A DNA stretch of 64,000 nucleotides from Jiulongibacter sp024742395 (GCA_965249455.1 OZ252236.1:2294001-2358000), one strand, 5' to 3'. Numbered from the stretch's first letter, positions 1 to 8,229 are shown. The notes: generated by a model from the sequence alone, not told the origin. Program-made: numbers and translations.

Positions 1-552
1 CATTTTAGCATCTGAGATGAGCGTCATCTTGTACCAATAGGTTCTTTTCAAAACCCTTTGGTTTTTATGCAGATAGGTATGGTAAGAAATATAATAATCT
101 GGTAATACTTTCACGGTAATGGAGCATTCTTCTTCCACTTCTCTCTCGGCAGTCTGAATCATTTCTTCACCTTTGTCAGCTTTTCCTTTCGGAATGTCCC
201 ATTTTCCTTTTCTGTAAATCATCAGCACTTTAGACTCATCATTCAGGATAACTCCGCCGGCCGCATTAATGATTTTATATTGCTCCTGTATACACCTGTT
301 TACATCAGCAATATCCTTAACTATGAAAGTCGCAGCTTTGAAACTGAATTTTTTCAATGTTTTTATAGCAGAGAAAAAGGCACTAAGTAACTCGTAGTCA
401 GCATGAGGAATGATGACCTTTTTTTTCCAGGTATTCAAGCTTTCAATTTGAATTCTATCACTGACTACAGTTTCAAACTTGGTCAATGGCTTATTGTCAA
501 TCTGGCTTTTCTCTATGAAATATAAAGGTCTGTCGTTAATAAATATTACCAT
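1..552 (-). CDS. NUDIX hydrolase, C-terminus beyond the window edge
   Basis: An open frame starts with ATG at 552 and runs off the left edge, giving 184 visible residues. A NUDIX box is visible at about residues 123-145: Gly123, Glu129, Arg137-Glu138 and Glu141-Glu142 fit the G-x5-E-x7-REU-x-EE pattern, although the usual late Gly is Ser144. This family hydrolyses nucleoside diphosphates linked to another group, using Mg2+ held by the Glu residues. The first ~95 residues lie before the NUDIX fold and match no domain I recognise. The gene diverges from the CorC-pyrE operon; a NUDIX gene near pyrE is a common Bacteroidota arrangement. The substrate cannot be told from sequence. Confidence 0.88.
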   Translation of the reverse strand, partial: MVIFINDRPLYFIEKSQIDNKPLTKFETVVSDRIQIESLNTWKKKVIIPHADYELLSAFFSAIKTLKKFSFKAATFIVKDIADVNRCIQEQYKIINAAGGVILNDESKVLMIYRKGKWDIPKGKADKGEEMIQTAEREVEEECSITVKVLPDYYISYHTYLHKNQRVLKRTYWYKMTLISDAKM

Positions 553-573
553 TTAGGTAGCATTGTTGAGCCA

Positions 574-600
574 CAAAAATAGGCTTTGGTAATTTTTCAA
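574..600 (-). promoter_or_regulatory. Candidate promoter of the NUDIX gene
   Basis: On the minus strand TATTTTTG (574-581) matches the Bacteroidota -7 element TAnnTTTG exactly. A TTG (598-600) lies 16 bases upstream, slightly short of the usual 17-23 spacing. The leader would be about 15-20 nt. This is a pattern match only. Confidence 0.45.
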
Positions 601-709
601 TGGTTAATTTTCAAAAAAAATATTTTTCAGTAGCAAAGCGGCTAACATTTGTTTTATTTTGCATTTCAAAAATACTGCACGTTGGCTCTGCTATGAGTCT
701 CAATGCTTA

Positions 710-2020
710 ATGGAAATATTTATACTCTTCTTTCTGATACTAGTGAATGGATTATTTTCTATGTCAGAAATAGCTCTTATTTCTTCTAGAAAAACCAAAC
801 TAGAAATAGCCTCCAAAAACGGTGATAAAAAAGCTCAGGCAGCTCTGGAGCTTGCCTCAGCACCTAATACGTTTTTAAGTACTGTACAAATTGGTATTAC
901 ACTCATCAGCATCTTCACGGGTATTTACTCAGGAGACAGGCTGGGCGTGTACATAGAACCATGGTTACAGAAAGTGGATGTTCTGGCTCCTTATGCCGAG
1001 ACCATCTCTGTGATTATAATTACCATTCTGGTAACTTTCTTGTCTTTGATTTTCGGTGAATTGCTTCCTAAACGTATAGGAATGGCAGCCCCTGAAAAGA
1101 TTTCGAAGTTCATGGCCCAGCCTATGATGCTTTTATCTAAAGTGACCTCTCCGCTTATTTGGCTTCTTAGTCGAACCAGCAAGCTGTTATTTAGTTTAAC
1201 TGGTATAAAGGAGTCTGATAACTCCATTACCGAAGAGGAGATTAAATCGCTTGCCAAAGAAGGAGCTACCGGTGGTACTATCGAAGAAATAGAACATGAA
1301 ATTGTTCAGAATGTTTTTCACTTAGGAGACCGTAAGATCACCTCATTAATGACAAATATTAATGAAGTAACTTATCTAGACCTTGAAGATACCTTCTCAG
1401 AAAACCGTAAAAAGGTGCTGGATTCACGTCATTCGGTTTATCCTGTGTGTAAAGACGGGATAAATAATATGATGGGTTTACTGTATGTCAAAGACATTTT
1501 GGGTAAGTCCTTAACTACGGAGCTGAAAAACCTGGAGTCTAATTTACGGGAGTGTCTTTTCATACCTGAAAATAATCTGGGGTATCAGGTGCTTGAGAAG
1601 TTTCAGGAAGAACGCAAACACTTCGGTGTGATTGTAGATGAGTACGGTAGTGTTCAGGGTGTTGTTACCATGAATGATATTTTGGACGCTCTTGTAGGTG
1701 ATATTTCTGAAACCAATGAATTTGAATTTGAAATAGTTAAGAGAGAAGATGGTAGCTATTTGATAGATGCTTCCCTTCCTTTTGATGAATTCCTGCAATA
1801 TTTTGAGATAGAACTTTCCAACCGTAAAGAGTACAGTGGTTTTGATACCATGGGTGGTTTTGCTCTCGAAATCCTTCAGGAAATTCCTAATACGGGTGAA
1901 ACCTTTGATTGGGAAGATTTCTTTTTTGAGATAGTTGATATGGATAAGAACCGTATCGATAAGATTTTAGTAACACTTGCTGATCCTTCCAAAGCTCCGG
2001 ATCACGAATTTGAAGATTAA
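710..2020 (+). CDS. CorC/HlyC-type (CNNM) transporter-family membrane protein
   Basis: This 436-residue protein has the hemolysin-C/CorC layout: an N-terminal DUF21/CNNM membrane domain (about residues 1-195, hydrophobic segments near 1-25, 55-75, 95-120 and 140-160), a paired CBS domain region (about 215-335) and a C-terminal CorC_HlyC domain (about 350-425). Family members are implicated in Mg2+ or Co2+ efflux and in ion homeostasis; the haemolysin name is historical. I chose ATG 710 because it opens directly into the first transmembrane helix; an in-frame TTG at 659 would add 17 polar residues that look unlike a protein start. pyrE follows after 6 bases, so the two are probably cotranscribed. 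The transported ion is not known. Confidence 0.9.
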   Translation: MEIFILFFLILVNGLFSMSEIALISSRKTKLEIASKNGDKKAQAALELASAPNTFLSTVQIGITLISIFTGIYSGDRLGVYIEPWLQKVDVLAPYAETISVIIITILVTFLSLIFGELLPKRIGMAAPEKISKFMAQPMMLLSKVTSPLIWLLSRTSKLLFSLTGIKESDNSITEEEIKSLAKEGATGGTIEEIEHEIVQNVFHLGDRKITSLMTNINEVTYLDLEDTFSENRKKVLDSRHSVYPVCKDGINNMMGLLYVKDILGKSLTTELKNLESNLRECLFIPENNLGYQVLEKFQEERKHFGVIVDEYGSVQGVVTMNDILDALVGDISETNEFEFEIVKREDGSYLIDASLPFDEFLQYFEIELSNRKEYSGFDTMGGFALEILQEIPNTGETFDWEDFFFEIVDMDKNRIDKILVTLADPSKAPDHEFED

Positions 2021-2026
2021 ATAGCA

Positions 2027-2653
2027 ATGACTACGGCACGTAAAATAGCCACCATTCTTTTAGAAACTGAAGCAGTAAAACTTAGTCCCGCCAAGCCCTT
2101 TACCTGGAGCTCAGGTTGGAAATCACCGATTTATTGTGACAACCGCATCACGCTTTCTGATGTAGAAGGCCGAACATTCATTAAGAAGGCTCTGGCAAAG
2201 GCTATAAGAAAGCATTTTCCTGAGGTTGAACTGGTGGCAGGTGTAGCCACTGCAGGTATTGCTCAGGGTGCCTTAGTGGCAGACTACCTTAAAGTACCGT
2301 TTGCCTATGTACGACCTAAGCCTAAGGAGCATGGTATGGGTAATCAGATTGAGGGTCGTATTACCAAAGGCCAGAAAGTAGTGGTTTTAGAAGACCTGAT
2401 CTCTACAGGAGGTAGTTCTCTTAAAGCTGTAGAGGCCTTAAGAGCAGAAGGAATTGAAGTGATTGGCATGATCGCCATAATGACCTACGGTTTTAAAATT
2501 GCGGGCCTTAACTTTGAAGAAGCGGGTGTGCCTCTGGTAACACTAAGTAATTATTCATTCCTGATAGATGAGGCTAAGAAGCAGAACTATGTAAAAGAAG
2601 AAGATATCGATTCCTTGAAAAAATGGAGAAGATCTCCGGAAAAATGGGGCTAG
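2027..2653 (+). CDS. pyrE: Orotate phosphoribosyltransferase
   Basis: PyrE joins orotate to PRPP to make orotidine 5'-monophosphate, the fifth step of UMP synthesis, in the cytoplasm. The 208-residue length is normal. The PRPP-binding motif is visible at residues 118-130 (VVVLEDLISTGGS), and the flexible catalytic loop with RPKPKEHG lies at 96-103. The ATG at 2027 is 6 bases after the CorC-type gene, and the DUF2306 gene follows after 29 bases, suggesting a three-gene transcript. No other pyrimidine gene is in the window. Confidence 0.97.
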   Translation: MTTARKIATILLETEAVKLSPAKPFTWSSGWKSPIYCDNRITLSDVEGRTFIKKALAKAIRKHFPEVELVAGVATAGIAQGALVADYLKVPFAYVRPKPKEHGMGNQIEGRITKGQKVVVLEDLISTGGSSLKAVEALRAEGIEVIGMIAIMTYGFKIAGLNFEEAGVPLVTLSNYSFLIDEAKKQNYVKEEDIDSLKKWRRSPEKWG

Positions 2654-2682
2654 GAATTTGAGCTGATTGAGAACTTAGGAAA

Positions 2683-3501
2683 ATGGAAAACATTCATTCA
2701 AACACTGTTTCTCAAAAACTCCTTCGTTTTAGTACCTCACTTCTTAGTGCCTTGGTTTGGATCAGTTCCGCACTCTTTGGTTTGTATATTCTGGCGTTCT
2801 ATTTTAAAGGGCTTCTTTCAGGTAATACTACACAATGGAATGAAGTACTTCCGGGTCTTTATGATACCACCACGCCCAATGCCACTTATGGAATCGGTTT
2901 ACATTTTGCTGCCGGCGGAATTATCTTGATTTTAGGAAGTTTACAATTCATTGAGGCTATACGACTTAAGTTTCCTGCAATACATCGATGGTCAGGCAGA
3001 ATCTACGTTTTTGCCAGTTTATTGGCTTCCCTTGGTGGTTTGATTTTCATTTTAGTCAAAGGAACCATCGGAGGATTGATAATGGATGTAGGCTTTTCTG
3101 GCTATGGCATTCTTATGTTTCTGGCTGCAGTTCAAACGATCCGTTTCGCACGAAAGGGAGAATTCGAAACTCATAGAAAATGGGCTATTCGTTTGTATGC
3201 CCTTGCCATAGGTTCGTGGCTGTACCGTATGGATTATGGTTTTTGGCATGCAGTCACAGGGCTGGCCGGCCATGGAGATAACTTTAGTGGCCCGTTTGAT
3301 TACTTTATGGACTTCTTCTTTTATCTTCCCAATTTATTGTTGGCAGAGCTGTTTATTCGAAGAAAGAAAATAGCCAGATCTGGCCTGGCATCAGTGACTG
3401 TGTCCATTTTGTTATTGGCTATTGTCGCTTTTATCATTTTGGCTACACAAGTGTTCTGGGAGCATTATTGGGGGGACCCTATTTTGAACTTTTTCAAATA
3501 G
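2683..3501 (+). CDS. DUF2306 family integral membrane protein
   Basis: The 272-residue protein has about seven hydrophobic segments (near 18-42, 72-92, 105-126, 135-152, 168-185, 205-222 and 236-257). It carries the conserved positions of the DUF2306 group: His74 in the second helix, the HRWSGR motif at 101-106 and His164 before RKWAIR. Conserved histidines at helix ends could bind haem or metal, but that is inference and no function is established. Its end overlaps the end of the convergent Ldh-family gene by 8 bases (3494-3501). Confidence 0.75.
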   Translation: MENIHSNTVSQKLLRFSTSLLSALVWISSALFGLYILAFYFKGLLSGNTTQWNEVLPGLYDTTTPNATYGIGLHFAAGGIILILGSLQFIEAIRLKFPAIHRWSGRIYVFASLLASLGGLIFILVKGTIGGLIMDVGFSGYGILMFLAAVQTIRFARKGEFETHRKWAIRLYALAIGSWLYRMDYGFWHAVTGLAGHGDNFSGPFDYFMDFFFYLPNLLLAELFIRRKKIARSGLASVTVSILLLAIVAFIILATQVFWEHYWGDPILNFFK

Positions 3502-4537
3502 TTAATCCAAATTCCCCGGCCAATTGCTTTAAACCGACATAAGTATCTTCTCTTAAGCTTAAGCCATTTTCCAATTGCGATTTCTTTAATTCTAAACCTC
3601 TTGAACCGGGCATTCGTACAGACTGACCTGCCTGAATGGGCTTGCTTTGCAAACATTGCTCTTTGAGGTGCTCCATTTCGCGTTTGAAATAGTTCACACC
3701 GGCAAACTTCGTAGGATTAATTACTTGCAAGAAAGTACTGGCCCCCCATCTACCAGGTTCGTTATAACGTCCATGGCCTCCTAAGGCAGAAGTTAAGGCT
3801 TCAATCATGATGCCTAAGGCAAAACCTTTATAACCACTATCTATTCCTCCTAAGGGTAAAATGGTGGCGGGTGACTCTTCAAAAAAGGTGGAGGCATCCG
3901 TACTTGGTTTTCCTTCAGAAGTCAATAACCAGGGGTGGGGCAGGTCTTCTTTGTTCTTATTCATTTGGTGTATAAGGCCATTGGAAGTGGCAGACATACT
4001 CACATCTATAATGATAGGTTGTGTTTCTGTAGGTATACCTAAAGCCAATGGATTGGGGCTGTAGACTCCTGTAGTTCCACCAAAAGGTGCTACGGTTTTA
4101 TTATCAGGGTCGCTACAAGCTAGAATTATCATGTGACCATTTATACAAGCTTTTTCCATGTATGCGGCCAAACAGCCAATATGAGAGCATTTCTGAATAA
4201 CAATGGTTCCTGTGCCTTCTATGTTGGCCATTTTAGTGGCTTTGTTCAACGCTTCTTCTATCAGCCATGGACCGGGCAAATACTTACCAACCCAGAGCTG
4301 ACTTACTTGTGTTTCATTCAAAACCTTATATTGGCCATGAGCCTCCATACTGCCTTTTTTCAGGTGTTCTATATAGGGCATGACCAGGTGCAAACCATGA
4401 GTACGATGTCCCAATAGTTCGCCTTCAAGCAGAATGTTGGTGACAGCAGCGGCTTTTTCTTGATTTAAGCCTGCTTTTGTAAAAAGAGTCAGAAGAAAGC
4501 TTTGAGCTTTTTGAAAGTCAAGGGTTGAATTGTTCAT
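3494..4537 (-). CDS. Ldh-family (malate/L-lactate/sulfolactate) NAD(P)-dependent oxidoreductase
   Basis: This 347-residue protein belongs to the malate/L-lactate dehydrogenase-2 family, which is unrelated to classical LDH. The diagnostic GHRTHG motif is at residues 43-48, with the expected His within it. The later section with NPLALGIPT and the Gly-rich G-GYKGFALG stretch is also characteristic. Members oxidise 2-hydroxyacids such as malate, ureidoglycolate, sulfolactate or 2,3-diketogulonate using NAD(P). There is no signal peptide, so it is cytoplasmic. It stands alone on its strand, next to the palindrome array, so context gives no substrate clue. Confidence 0.88.
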   Translation of the reverse strand: MNNSTLDFQKAQSFLLTLFTKAGLNQEKAAAVTNILLEGELLGHRTHGLHLVMPYIEHLKKGSMEAHGQYKVLNETQVSQLWVGKYLPGPWLIEEALNKATKMANIEGTGTIVIQKCSHIGCLAAYMEKACINGHMIILACSDPDNKTVAPFGGTTGVYSPNPLALGIPTETQPIIIDVSMSATSNGLIHQMNKNKEDLPHPWLLTSEGKPSTDASTFFEESPATILPLGGIDSGYKGFALGIMIEALTSALGGHGRYNEPGRWGASTFLQVINPTKFAGVNYFKREMEHLKEQCLQSKPIQAGQSVRMPGSRGLELKKSQLENGLSLREDTYVGLKQLAGEFGLTI

Positions 4538-4659
4538 GCACTAAATTTAGAAAGATTTCTCTAAGTGAACTCAAGGCTTAATCAAAGAAACATTAAATCT
4601 CTTTCCGGACGGTGAGTCTAAGAGCACTAACGTTAAAAAAAAGAAATTGTCAGAAAAAT

Positions 4660-4790
4660 CCCCTCCACGGAGGGGTGGCAACCTGACGCAGTCGGTTGAC
4701 GGGGTGGGTCAAATGGGAAAATGCTAACGCCCGAGGAACCCACCCCGTCTATCAAAGATAGCCACCCCGCCCGAGCGGGGATTTTGCCGG
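4660..4790. repeat. Palindromic unit 1
   Basis: Complete core. The first hairpin is at 4660-4675, the left long arm ends near 4713, and the closing GCGGGG ends at 4790. It differs from units 2-5 by GGTTGAC in place of GGCTGAC in the left arm. Confidence 0.85.
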
Positions 4791-4847
4791 TTCTACGATT
4801 AAACAAGCTAATCGATCATACTAAATGCATTCAAAGCAAAAGCAATT

Positions 4848-4968
4848 CCCCTCCACGGAGGGGTGACAGCCTGACGCAGTCGGCTGACGGGGTGGGTAAT
4901 AAAGGAGAATGCTAACGCACGAGACACCCACCCCGTCTATCAAAGATAGCCACCCCGCATAGGCGGGG
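4848..4968. repeat. Palindromic unit 2
   Basis: Complete core. The last hairpin has the loop variant CAT-AG in place of the CCGA loop of units 1 and 4. It is preceded by the conserved spacer ending in GCAAAAGCAA. Confidence 0.85.
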
Positions 4969-5036
4969 AATCTACTGGTTCTACGATTAATCAAGCAATT
5001 CGATTATACTTAATGAATTCAGAGCAAAAGCAAAAT

Positions 5037-5157
5037 CCCTTCCACGGAGGGCTGGCAACCTGACGCAGTCGGCTGACGTGGTGGGTCAAATGGGAAAATG
5101 CTATCGCACACGTCACCCACCCCGTCTATCAAAGATAGCCACCCCGCCCAGGCGGGG
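5037..5157. repeat. Palindromic unit 3
   Basis: Complete core with several substitutions: CCCTTCC in the first hairpin, GGGCTGG after it, and GACGTGGTGGGT in the left long arm. The spacer that follows (5158-5219) differs from those after units 1, 2 and 4 until its last ~12 bases. Confidence 0.82.
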
Positions 5158-5219
5158 ATTAAGCCATTCCCATAAAGTAAATTGATTTAAACATTTAGGA
5201 TTGGAAGCAAAAGCAAAAT

Positions 5220-5339
5220 CCCCTCCACGGAGGGGTGGCAGCCTGACGCAGTCGGCTGACGGGGTGGGTCCTATGGAAAATGCTAACGCACGCGTCACCC
5301 ACCCAGTCTATCAAAGATAGCCACCCCGCCCGAGCGGGG
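5220..5339. repeat. Palindromic unit 4
   Basis: Complete core. The right long arm reads ACCCACCCAG, one change from the ACCCACCCCG of units 1-3, which creates one mismatch in the long stem. Confidence 0.85.
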
Positions 5340-5406
5340 ATTTTGCCGGTTCTATGATTAATCAAACAATTCGATTATACTAAATGCATTCGAAGCAAAA
5401 GCAAAT

Positions 5407-5504
5407 CCCCTCCACGGAGGGGTGGCAGCCTGACGCAGTCGGCTGACGAGGTGGGTCCTATGATTAAATGCTATCACACGTTTCACCCACCCAGCCTGAG
5501 AGGG
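5407..5504. repeat. Palindromic unit 5, right half degraded
   Basis: The left half is intact, but after ACCCACCCAG the CTATC-aaa-GATAG and GCGGGG hairpins are missing and a shorter CCTGAGAGGG ending takes their place. It is the terminal unit of the array, next to the helicase terminator. Confidence 0.78.
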
Positions 5505-5528
5505 AATTCTTCATTCTCCCTAAAAAGA

Positions 5529-5557
5529 AAAAGCCGATCGAAATTCGATCGGCTTTT
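5529..5557 (-). terminator. Intrinsic terminator of the DEAD-box helicase gene
   Basis: GCCGATCGAA and TTCGATCGGC form a 10-bp stem around one base, flanked by AAAA on the left and TTTT on the right. Read on the minus strand the stem is followed by TTTTTCTTTTT, a strong T tract 38 bases after the helicase stop codon. The symmetric shape could also stop plus-strand transcription leaving the repeat array. Confidence 0.88.
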
Positions 5558-5594
5558 CTGATTCATATTGGTGTGCCTTTACAGGCAGTAAATA

Positions 5595-7301
5595 CTACTT
5601 TGCTACTTCAATAGAAGCTTCTCTGGCATTAATGGTTTTACCCTTCATACCAGTTATTACCTTGTGAACATCACGCTCGGGTACTTCTACAAAGCTAAAT
5701 TTGTCATACATATCAATCTGACCAATTACTCGACCAGGAATACGAGACTCAGCAGCTATTGCTCCAACAATGTGATTAGGAGAAACAGAATCTTTTCTAC
5801 CGAGACTTATGAATAAACGAACCATGCCTGGCTCACCGCTTCCCTGTCCACCATTGTTTCTGCTTCCTCGGCGTTCGCTTCGTTCGCCTCTTTCTCTTCT
5901 CTCTCCTCTTCTTCTTTCTCCACCTCTTTCTCTTCTGTCTCCACGGGGTCCGCGATCTCTGTCGCCTCTTCTGCCGTCAGAGAGGTCATCCTGACCGCTT
6001 CTCATTTGTAAAGAAGAACCTAATTGCATTTTGATTAATGCCGTGACGATATCTTCGGTTTGATGACCGTCTTCTTTCAGTTCATTCACAATTCCTTCGT
6101 AGGCAGAGATAGCATCAGAATCAATATTTGAAACCACCTGCTCCTTAAATTGCTGTATTTTAATTTCTCTAAGATCAGCAACGGTTGGAATTTTCCCTTC
6201 GTCAATTCTAACCTTTGTGTAACGCTCCAGGTCACGTAGTTTGCCTTTGTCTCTGTTAGATACAAACATAAAAGCTTGTCCTTTTTTACCTGCACGGCCG
6301 GTTCTACCAATTCTGTGCACATAATATTCGAGATCTAAAGGCACATCGTAGTTAAATACGGCGTCTACGTCGTTTACATCAATTCCTCTGGCTGCTACAT
6401 CTGTAGCTACCAAAATGCTGCAGTTTCCATTACGAAACTTGTTCATCACCTGGTTACGTGCTCCCTGGCGTAAATCGCCGTGAAGAGCTTCTGCAGAATA
6501 TCCTCTTTCCTGTAATTCCATAGTTACTTCATCTACTTTAGACTTAGTATTACAGAATACAAGCATCAATTTTAGATCATTGACATCTATCAGACGGCAC
6601 ATAGCCTCTGTTTTAGCATCACGTCTAACATTAAAGAATAACTGCTCTATATTGTCATTTGTAATCTCCTGACGAGTTACTTTGATGTGCTCAGGGTTAT
6701 TTTGAAAACGCTTAGTAATGTTAAGAATATCTCTTGACATGGTGGCAGAAAATAAGATCGTTTGACGCTCTTCCGGAGCGAAACTCAATATTTTCTCAAT
6801 ATCGTCTCTGAATCCCATGTTCAGCATTTCATCCGCTTCATCCAAAATCATCATCTGAAGATTGGAAAGATCCAGCGTTTTACGCTCCATATGATCCATG
6901 ATACGACCAGGCGTTCCTACAACAATATGGGCTCCTCTTTTTAAATCACGGAATTGTCTTTCATAAGACTCGCCACCATAAATTGAAGAGACAAATAGTC
7001 CTTTCTTATATTTAGACAGCTGATACATCTGCTCCTTTACCTGAAGAGCAAGCTCTCTGGTAGGACACATGATTAATACTTGAGTGCTTTTATCGTTTAC
7101 ATCTATTTTTTCAATGGCTGGAATACCAAAAGCAGCAGTTTTACCTGTTCCTGTTTGTGCCTGACCAATTACATCTTGTCCTGACAATACTACCGGAATA
7201 GCCTGAGACTGGATAGGAGAAGCATCTTGCCATCCCATTTCTTCTACTGCTCTCAGGATATACTCAGACACAGGAAGTTCGTTAAACTTTACAGTTTGCA
7301 T
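5595..7301 (-). CDS. DEAD-box ATP-dependent RNA helicase with DbpA/CsdA-type RNA-binding domain
   Basis: This 568-residue helicase unwinds RNA duplexes with ATP; relatives (CsdA/DeaD, DbpA) act in ribosome assembly, mRNA decay and cold adaptation. Visible motifs: Walker A AQTGTGKT (48-55), DEAD (154-157), SAT (185-187) and HRIGRTGR (329-336). After the helicase core is a low-complexity Arg/Gly/Glu/Asp stretch (about 440-492) rich in RG, RRE and GDR, then an RNA-binding domain (about 493-568) of the DbpA/CsdA type. The Arg-Gly linker is typical of Bacteroidota homologues and probably adds nonspecific RNA affinity. A single promoter with a ~180-nt leader lies upstream and a strong terminator downstream, so it is a one-gene transcript. 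Confidence 0.95.
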   Translation of the reverse strand: MQTVKFNELPVSEYILRAVEEMGWQDASPIQSQAIPVVLSGQDVIGQAQTGTGKTAAFGIPAIEKIDVNDKSTQVLIMCPTRELALQVKEQMYQLSKYKKGLFVSSIYGGESYERQFRDLKRGAHIVVGTPGRIMDHMERKTLDLSNLQMMILDEADEMLNMGFRDDIEKILSFAPEERQTILFSATMSRDILNITKRFQNNPEHIKVTRQEITNDNIEQLFFNVRRDAKTEAMCRLIDVNDLKLMLVFCNTKSKVDEVTMELQERGYSAEALHGDLRQGARNQVMNKFRNGNCSILVATDVAARGIDVNDVDAVFNYDVPLDLEYYVHRIGRTGRAGKKGQAFMFVSNRDKGKLRDLERYTKVRIDEGKIPTVADLREIKIQQFKEQVVSNIDSDAISAYEGIVNELKEDGHQTEDIVTALIKMQLGSSLQMRSGQDDLSDGRRGDRDRGPRGDRRERGGERRRGERRERGERSERRGSRNNGGQGSGEPGMVRLFISLGRKDSVSPNHIVGAIAAESRIPGRVIGQIDMYDKFSFVEVPERDVHKVITGMKGKTINAREASIEVAK

Positions 7302-7480
7302 AATAATATGATAGACTGCTCAGCTTGCAGTCTTGTACTTGAAATTTTTTGGGGCGATTGCGACACGCCCTTTCGTGAACATCACGGTTTCCCGTTGCCT
7401 GCTCTGAAAGGTGTTTGGACTTAAAAGATTGTCGCCTAATAGACAAATGCCACTGTCAGAGAACCCGAACGGGGTTAAAT
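7302..7480 (-). promoter_or_regulatory. Long 5' leader of the helicase mRNA
   Basis: If transcription starts just downstream of the -7 element at 7487-7494, the helicase mRNA carries about 180 untranslated bases. The leader is more GC-rich than ordinary gaps here and holds an AACCC-gaac-GGGTT-type hairpin (about 7462-7477) and partly complementary GGCGAC/GTCGC segments (near 7432-7441 and 7353-7366 on the plus strand). Long structured leaders are known for cold-shock genes; a regulatory role here is inference. Confidence 0.45.
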
Positions 7481-7486
7481 CGGCTG

Positions 7487-7516
7487 CAAAAGTACGATTA
7501 TTTTTTGAATAATCAA
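7487..7516 (-). promoter_or_regulatory. Promoter of the helicase gene
   Basis: On the minus strand TTG (7514-7516) and TACTTTTG (7487-7494) are separated by 19 bases, an exact match to the Bacteroidota -33/-7 consensus with ideal spacing. No start codon lies close downstream, so the transcript must have a long leader. Confidence 0.7.
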
Positions 7517-7554
7517 TGTATTGGCTGAATATTGTTGTATTATTTTAAGAAAGC

Positions 7555-8211
7555 TTACATCTTCAGCCATTTAAAGCCTTGAGGCGGTATATTTTGAAAA
7601 GTAGCATGATCAAGGTTAGGTACCTTTATCGTGAAATTTTTCAGTACCATCGCGTCACTATTATAGTAAGATTTGGTATTTAGACCTACATAAAGGTCAT
7701 CGAAATAATTATCAGAATCCAGTTGAATATTATTTATGCCTTCGTTTTCAATAGTTAAATCCTGAATTTTACAACTGAGTAATCTTAAGGAATTACTATG
7801 GTTTAAGATGAACATTTTCCTTTCAATGAAATTCTCAAGCACTATTTGACCCACCTCTGATTCTAAATACCTAAGATTAGGTAGAAAGAAATTTATATAC
7901 TTCTTTACGTCTTCTTTTGAATTTTTGGGTGTATTTTCAATGTGAATCATCAATGTGTCACCTGAAGGTTCAAAACGTACATACTTTTGGTAGGTCTTAT
8001 GAATCTCTACTTTCGGATGTTCATATTGGCGAATTCGCACTTTCACTCTTCCTACATCACAATAGAGTTTTATGGCAGAATAATCATCTACATTGAAGGT
8101 AGTGAAACGATATTGATGATCAAGTTTTGTCTTTTTATCTGCTTCTGTTTCCTGGCTGGAGCAGGCATAGAATATAACACACGTAAGAACTAGAATGAGT
8201 TTTTGGAGCAT
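7555..8211 (-). CDS. Lipoprotein, possibly GIN/DUF2807-like beta-structured domain
   Basis: The 218-residue product starts with a lipoprotein signal (about residues 1-16; lipobox IFYAC before SSQE), so it should be anchored in an envelope membrane. The mature part alternates short hydrophobic and polar runs with repeated NFxI/LxxENEG-like turns, suggesting a beta-solenoid resembling the GIN (DUF2807) domain. No catalytic motif is visible and I cannot assign a function. It diverges from hisB across a 50-82-bp intergenic region and its TAA lies just past the helicase promoter region. Confidence 0.72.
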   Translation of the reverse strand: MLQKLILVLTCVIFYACSSQETEADKKTKLDHQYRFTTFNVDDYSAIKLYCDVGRVKVRIRQYEHPKVEIHKTYQKYVRFEPSGDTLMIHIENTPKNSKEDVKKYINFFLPNLRYLESEVGQIVLENFIERKMFILNHSNSLRLLSCKIQDLTIENEGINNIQLDSDNYFDDLYVGLNTKSYYNSDAMVLKNFTIKVPNLDHATFQNIPPQGFKWLKM

Positions 8212-8229
8212 TTAACAAAAGGTAGTTTT

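Larger units (their letters stand above)
4657..5504. repeat. Array of five tandem ~187-bp units made of nested palindromes
   Basis: The gene-free stretch between the Ldh-family gene (start 4537) and the helicase gene (end 5595) is filled by five repeats whose first hairpins begin at 4660, 4848, 5037, 5220 and 5407, a spacing of 183-189 bases. Each core holds, in order, a CCCCTCC-ac-GGAGGGG hairpin, a short AGCC...GGCT stem, GGGGTGGGT, a ~25-35 base loop, the complementary ACCCACCCC, a CTATC-aaa-GATAG hairpin, and a CCCCGC-GCGGGG hairpin. The GGGGTGG...GGGGTGGGT left arm pairs with ACCCACCCC...CCACCCC on the right. No reading frame here looks like a protein. It resembles REP/BIME-type extragenic palindromes, but no transposase is nearby. 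Confidence 0.9.

Noticed and set aside
4721..5298. Open frames of 60-65 codons within the palindrome array.
   Set aside because: They run through the repeats, lack family similarity and follow the palindrome sequence; treated as chance frames.
4657..5504. CRISPR array.
   Set aside because: Unit length ~187 bp with conserved spacers and nested palindromes; not the 23-47 bp repeat with variable spacers of CRISPR, and no cas genes.
5809..5994. Ser/Pro/Leu-rich frame opposite the helicase linker.
   Set aside because: It is the reverse reading of the Arg/Gly-rich low-complexity linker of the helicase.
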